A program made the translations under genes and the position numbers. Shown in pieces: positions 4,697 to 8,187 of a stretch of 8,187 bases of DNA (within the stretch, counting starts at the first letter, position 1; each line of letters opens with the position of its first letter). The notes below the pieces were generated by a model. That model did no database searches. It worked only from the letters and a program-made list of their open reading frames with translations, and had not been told where the DNA came from. This stretch comes from DATKXO01 sp035528995 (lineage in GTDB: Bacteria > Planctomycetota > Phycisphaerae > UBA1845). The DNA is taken from positions 1 through 8,187 of the forward strand of contig DATKXO010000242.1 in NCBI GenBank assembly GCA_035528995.1, in the 5' to 3' direction.

Positions 4697-7309
4697 ATGC
4701 CTGCCCAACGAACTGTCAATCGGACTGTCGTGTTAATCCTGGTCTGCTGCATTCCGGTCCTGGCGGACCCGCCCGGCGACATCGAGATCAACGACACCCC
4801 GCCAGACGCGGCCACGACCGGGCTGGTCGATAACGGGACCGTCGCGATCGTCGGTGGGACGCTGGGCTATCAGCAGATTCCTCCGCTCAACGACCAGGTG
4901 GACTGCCGCGACGTCTACCGGTTGGACGTCACGACGGCCGGACTGCCCAAGCTGTTGACGGTCTCGGCCGTGGGGTCGCCCACCTTGGACGGGTACATCC
5001 GCTTGTTCTACCTGGCCGACGAGGCGAGTGGCGAGGTCATCGAGATCGCGTACAACGACGATCACGGCACGCTGAACGGGGATCCCACCCTCGATACGTA
5101 CCTGTTGGACGCGGGAACGTATTACGTGGCTATGTCGCCCGCGGCGCTCCGCTACTACGACCTCAATGATAGTGACCTTTTGTGCTGCAACTACTACTCG
5201 GGCTGGGTCCCGCCGCAGGGGTGGTACGGCACCTACGACCTCACCATCGTCGTCGAGTCTGCTCCGGCGCCGGCCAGCACCTTCGAACCGAACGACGTCG
5301 GTAACCCCTCCACTGACCTGGGCACGCTCGGCGACGGAGGATCGGTGTACGTCTTCGGTGAGTTCATCGGCGACGGGCCCAACGGCCGATCCGACGTGGA
5401 CCGCTATGTGGTCACGCTCACCGCACCGTCAATCGTCCAAGTCGATGCGGCTGTCGAGCACATGGGTTCGACACTGATGCCTTCCCTCCACTCGGGGGGC
5501 GTGGGGGCCGTAGGCGGATGGGACAGTCCAGACGCCCGGCTGGAGATGGCCGTCCCGAATGCCGGGGATTTCTATGTCTGCGTCGCGGGGACTGAGGGTC
5601 CCGGAATGAGCTTCTGGGGCAGCGGCCCTCCGGCGACGGTCGGATACTACGACTTCTCGATCACCGCGACGTCCTTTCCGGTGGGCGGCGGCCCATTCGA
5701 GCCCAACGAGTCCATCCTGGAGGCGGCGACGACAGGCCTGGCCGGTGCCGGGCAGGTGACTCTTTCGGCCCATCTGGGTGACGGCCCGGCCGCTGCCGTT
5801 CGTAGCGACGTCGATTCCTACAGCGTCGCGGCCGCGGAGGGCCAGCAACTGACTGTGGACGTGGACGCGGCCGTCAACGGCAGCGGCCTCGATTCGGTGG
5901 TCGTCGTCTACGACTATCTGGGCAAGGAGGTTGCCCGGAACGACAACGACGGGGTGACCACCGACAGCTTCGTGAGTGCGGTCGCCCATCAGCCGACGCC
6001 CGACACGCCCGCGACGCTGTACGTGATGATCCTGGGCACGCGGCAGGTTCGCCCGGCCGACCCGCTGGTCGGGCACTTGCCACATCTCGTTATTCATGGC
6101 GCGCCCAGCACGGGCCCGTACGATGTCACCTTCACGCTGAGCAACAGCTTGAACTGTCTGCCGGTCCCGATGCCGCCGCCCGCACCGGTGCCTCCCTTGA
6201 CGGAGCACCGCTCGCGCCGGCTGTTCGCCACGGACCTGGCGTTTCCGACGAACAACATCGTCGAGCTGGACCCTTGGGACGGCTCCGTGCTGGGCAGCTT
6301 TGCGATGCCCGAGCCCACCGTTCTGGCCGGACAGGGATTGGCCCCCTTCAACCAGCAGTTGTTCTACCTGGGAGCGGGCAGGTTCCCGGTGCTCTACCGG
6401 CTCGATCCCGACAGTGGCGACGTGGCCGGCAGCGTGCCCCTGTGGTCCGGCTCCGGCCTGTACGGTGACATCGCCTTGGTCGGGAATCGGCTCTTCGTCA
6501 CGGACATCCTGGACGGCTCGCTGCACGAGTTCGACGCGTGGACGCTCGAGGCCGTCCGCACCATCGAGGTGGCCTCGAGCATCGGGGCCGCCCTGGGCGG
6601 TCCGCTGGCCAGTCTGGCCGGTCCGAACCGCCTCTACCTGGCCGACGGAACACCGGCTCGCGGCATCCACGTGCTGAATCCCGTCACCGGCGGTCTGGAC
6701 ACCTCTATCACGGCGGCGTTTCCCTGCCCCTGCCAGGCCGACTTCGACGGCGACGGTGACGTGGACGCGGAAGACGTCGCCTTCTTCGACAACTGTGACG
6801 TGAACGACAACACCGTGCGTTTCGATTGCCGGCAGACCGACCTGGATTGCGACGGCGACCACGACACCGATGATGAAGCGATTCTCCTCTGTCAACAGGC
6901 CGGGTCGGGTGTGCCGCCGAATCCCGACTGTTGTTCGAGCGGGCTGCCCGACGCCACGCTCCGCGCCACTGCGCTTGGAGCGAGTGGCTGCGATCGCCTG
7001 TATGTCCACGATCGGCTGGAGGACTCAATCAGGGTCTACGACCCTGAGGGCAACCTGGCGAACGCGTTTCCGACGCTGTCGTCGCTGGGCGCTGTCGGCG
7101 GGCAGCCGTTCCTGCTGTTTGGTGACGCGAACATCGACGGTGAGGTGCGCCTGGGCGACTTCGCCCCATTTGTGGACTGCCTGACCGGTCCGGGCGCCGG
7201 GCCGCTGGTCGATGCGTGTCAGACCTTTGACTCAGAACCTGACAATGACGTGGATCTGGACGACTTCGCCGCGTTCCAGATTGTCCTATCGGGAGGGTCG
7301 CAGCCGTGA
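4697..7309 (+). CDS. Exported PPC-repeat, propeller-like, dockerin-like protein
   Basis: This is an 870-residue exported protein. The signal peptide (MPAQRTVNRTVVLILVCCIP) ends with a signal peptidase I site V-L-A|D at 23/24. Three PPC-like beta domains follow, each opening with an E-x-N-[DE] motif (about residue 28, F-E-P-N-D at 196, F-E-P-N-E at 334) and closing with Y-D-[LFV]-[TS]-[IF] (180, 318, 475). After a Pro-rich linker (about 487-505) come propeller-like repeats (about 508-670: LFATDLAFPTNNIVELDP, LYRLDPDSGDV, LFVTDILDGSLHEFDAWT). Two EF-hand/dockerin-like loops follow (682-693 and 715-726), then another blade-like segment (768-791), then a second loop pair (810-821 and 845-856) at the C terminus. 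PPC domains are usually accessory adhesion or secretion-linked domains of exported enzymes; no enzyme domain is visible here, so a structural, binding or surface role is more likely. It is probably calcium-stabilised. The start rests on promoter and signal peptide. Its stop overlaps the next gene's start. Confidence 0.88.
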   Translation: MPAQRTVNRTVVLILVCCIPVLADPPGDIEINDTPPDAATTGLVDNGTVAIVGGTLGYQQIPPLNDQVDCRDVYRLDVTTAGLPKLLTVSAVGSPTLDGYIRLFYLADEASGEVIEIAYNDDHGTLNGDPTLDTYLLDAGTYYVAMSPAALRYYDLNDSDLLCCNYYSGWVPPQGWYGTYDLTIVVESAPAPASTFEPNDVGNPSTDLGTLGDGGSVYVFGEFIGDGPNGRSDVDRYVVTLTAPSIVQVDAAVEHMGSTLMPSLHSGGVGAVGGWDSPDARLEMAVPNAGDFYVCVAGTEGPGMSFWGSGPPATVGYYDFSITATSFPVGGGPFEPNESILEAATTGLAGAGQVTLSAHLGDGPAAAVRSDVDSYSVAAAEGQQLTVDVDAAVNGSGLDSVVVVYDYLGKEVARNDNDGVTTDSFVSAVAHQPTPDTPATLYVMILGTRQVRPADPLVGHLPHLVIHGAPSTGPYDVTFTLSNSLNCLPVPMPPPAPVPPLTEHRSRRLFATDLAFPTNNIVELDPWDGSVLGSFAMPEPTVLAGQGLAPFNQQLFYLGAGRFPVLYRLDPDSGDVAGSVPLWSGSGLYGDIALVGNRLFVTDILDGSLHEFDAWTLEAVRTIEVASSIGAALGGPLASLAGPNRLYLADGTPARGIHVLNPVTGGLDTSITAAFPCPCQADFDGDGDVDAEDVAFFDNCDVNDNTVRFDCRQTDLDCDGDHDTDDEAILLCQQAGSGVPPNPDCCSSGLPDATLRATALGASGCDRLYVHDRLEDSIRVYDPEGNLANAFPTLSSLGAVGGQPFLLFGDANIDGEVRLGDFAPFVDCLTGPGAGPLVDACQTFDSEPDNDVDLDDFAAFQIVLSGGSQP
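7291..7297 (+). promoter_or_regulatory. Shine-Dalgarno of the prepilin-like gene
   Basis: GGGAGGG lies within the last codons of the preceding gene, eight bases before the GTG at 7306. It supports GTG as the true start and implies translational coupling of the two genes. Confidence 0.8.
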
Positions 7310-8187
7310 TTACGAAACGCCACCTGCGTGCACGTCTCCGGGCCACCGTGCCCTGCCGGGCCGTTACGTTGATCGAGTTGGTGACCGGCGTGTCCGCCCT
7401 GATCCTGCTGACTGCGGTCCTTGCCCCCGCCCTGGCCGAGGTCGGCCGGCGAGGCAAGGACGCCGTCTGCCTTCAGAACCTGGCTCGGATCGCCCAGGCC
7501 TCTATCGTCTACGCCGCACAGGACCCCGATGGCCAGGCCATACCCGTCCATTACACCCAGTTCCTGGTGGACAAGCCCTACACAACCAGGGTGGGCCTGT
7601 ACACCTGGGGCGGCAAGAGTGGCAAAGGGAACGAGGGAGGCGACACCTACTGGTGGGGCGCGAAGTACAACCGAGGTCCCGCCACCCGGCCACTCAACCA
7701 CATCCTCTATGGCGACGTGTTCCCGAATTACCGGGGGAACCCGGGCAACGGCAGGGCCAACTGGAACAACGACACGAAGCTGGACCTGGGCGTCTACCGT
7801 TGCCCCGCCGACACGGGCTGGACGAGTGGCCTCCATGTTTCGTCCTGGAAGAACAGCGGGCTGACATCGTTCGATCACTTCGGAAACAGCTACGCGGCAA
7901 ACGTGGTGTGGATCGGTCCCGGCCAGCTCGGTAATGCGTACATGGACAGCAACTCGCCGTATCTGCACCGGCTGGCCGACATCGTTAACCCGGCCGAGAC
8001 CGTCTACTACCTGGAAGGCTGCGGGCAGTATACGTATATGTACGCGCCGCAAGCATCCGGATGCGGCGTCGAAGACGGTGTGGTCGATGGCTGGCACGGA
8101 GCCGCCTGGATGTTCAACGTGGCCTTCGTGGACGGACACGCGGGCACGGTCAGGCTCAAAGGAACTACCTCACCCGACCTGGTTCAT
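7306..8187 (+). CDS. Prepilin-like (type II secretion/pilin N-terminal) protein, 3' end missing
   Basis: The frame is open from the GTG at 7306 to the window edge, 294 codons without a stop, so it is partial. Residues 1-18 are basic (MITKRHLRARLRATVPCR). A prepilin peptidase site then reads A|V-T-L-I-E-L with Glu at +5 (residue 24), running into a hydrophobic helix to about residue 44. Ala rather than Gly is at -1. After CLQNLARIAQA the globular part is Trp/Tyr/Gly-rich and contains YRCPADTG (164-171) and, near the end, H264 with DG at 276-277 (H-x11-DG), like the H-x9-DG ends of planctomycete DUF1559-type prepilin-like proteins. It would be inserted in the inner membrane, processed by a prepilin peptidase and used as a pseudopilin-like or surface protein; the role is unproven. 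The GTGA overlap with the preceding stop (7306-7309) suggests co-translation. Confidence 0.88.
   Translation, partial: MITKRHLRARLRATVPCRAVTLIELVTGVSALILLTAVLAPALAEVGRRGKDAVCLQNLARIAQASIVYAAQDPDGQAIPVHYTQFLVDKPYTTRVGLYTWGGKSGKGNEGGDTYWWGAKYNRGPATRPLNHILYGDVFPNYRGNPGNGRANWNNDTKLDLGVYRCPADTGWTSGLHVSSWKNSGLTSFDHFGNSYAANVVWIGPGQLGNAYMDSNSPYLHRLADIVNPAETVYYLEGCGQYTYMYAPQASGCGVEDGVVDGWHGAAWMFNVAFVDGHAGTVRLKGTTSPDLVH

Noticed and set aside
4736..4753. Lipoprotein signal in the 870-residue protein (L-V-C-C)
   Set aside because: The residue before Cys is Val rather than Gly, Ala or Ser, and a better signal peptidase I site (V-L-A|D) follows.
5429..7009. A 526-codon minus-strand frame inside the PPC/dockerin-like gene
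   Set aside because: Its translation is Arg/Gly/Val/His-rich with no recognisable domain, and it lies opposite clear PPC and EF-hand-like coding sequence.
1..8187. CRISPR arrays, tRNA or rRNA genes, insertion sequences
   Set aside because: I saw no regularly spaced direct repeats, no cloverleaf-like segment ending in the conserved T-arm, and no transposase-like coding sequence or terminal inverted repeats.

Overview
The window reads like accessory chromosome from a GC-rich, planctomycete-like bacterium (Phycisphaerae would be my first guess). Three things point there: a prepilin-like protein with the phylum's usual layout (an A|V-T-L-I-E-L methylation site, Cys-containing 'CLQNL' segment, 'YRCPADTG' and a C-terminal H-x11-DG), a large secreted protein ending in dockerin/EF-hand-like repeats, and a secreted 'SPGFWKNH' protein. 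The taxonomy is inference from gene style; there is no rRNA or other marker.

Layout: (1) 1-1182, plus strand: the 3' end of a zinc-ribbon plus membrane-segment protein, then a 268-aa DUF5677-like protein. This part is visibly more AT-rich, with AGA, AGG and ATA codons. (2) 1261-2598, minus strand and convergent: a UMF1/Atg22-type MFS permease. (3) 2739-3914, minus strand: a 391-aa exported protein with a DUF11-like domain, a GFWKNH domain and a Cys-rich tail, followed by a good hairpin terminator at 2678-2706. (4) 3915-4585: about 670 bases with no credible gene but several perfect hairpins, including a set of mutually exclusive pairings in the presumed leader of gene 3. (5) 4586-8187, plus strand: a sigma70-like promoter, an 870-aa exported multidomain protein (three PPC-like beta domains, propeller-like blades, two pairs of EF-hand/dockerin-like loops), and a GTGA-overlapping gene for a prepilin-like protein that runs off the window.

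The most coherent unit is the last pair, which looks co-transcribed and translationally coupled: an exported, probably calcium-binding surface or secreted protein and a membrane-anchored prepilin-like protein. Two starts matter for annotation. The 870-aa protein starts at 4697, not at the far-upstream in-frame ATG, because the promoter, leader and signal peptide fix it. The GFWKNH protein starts at 3914, behind a GGAGGA Shine-Dalgarno. I see no rRNA, tRNA, CRISPR array, transposase or defence system. Nothing proves a new system; the prepilin-like/dockerin-like pair and the possible attenuator are the best leads.
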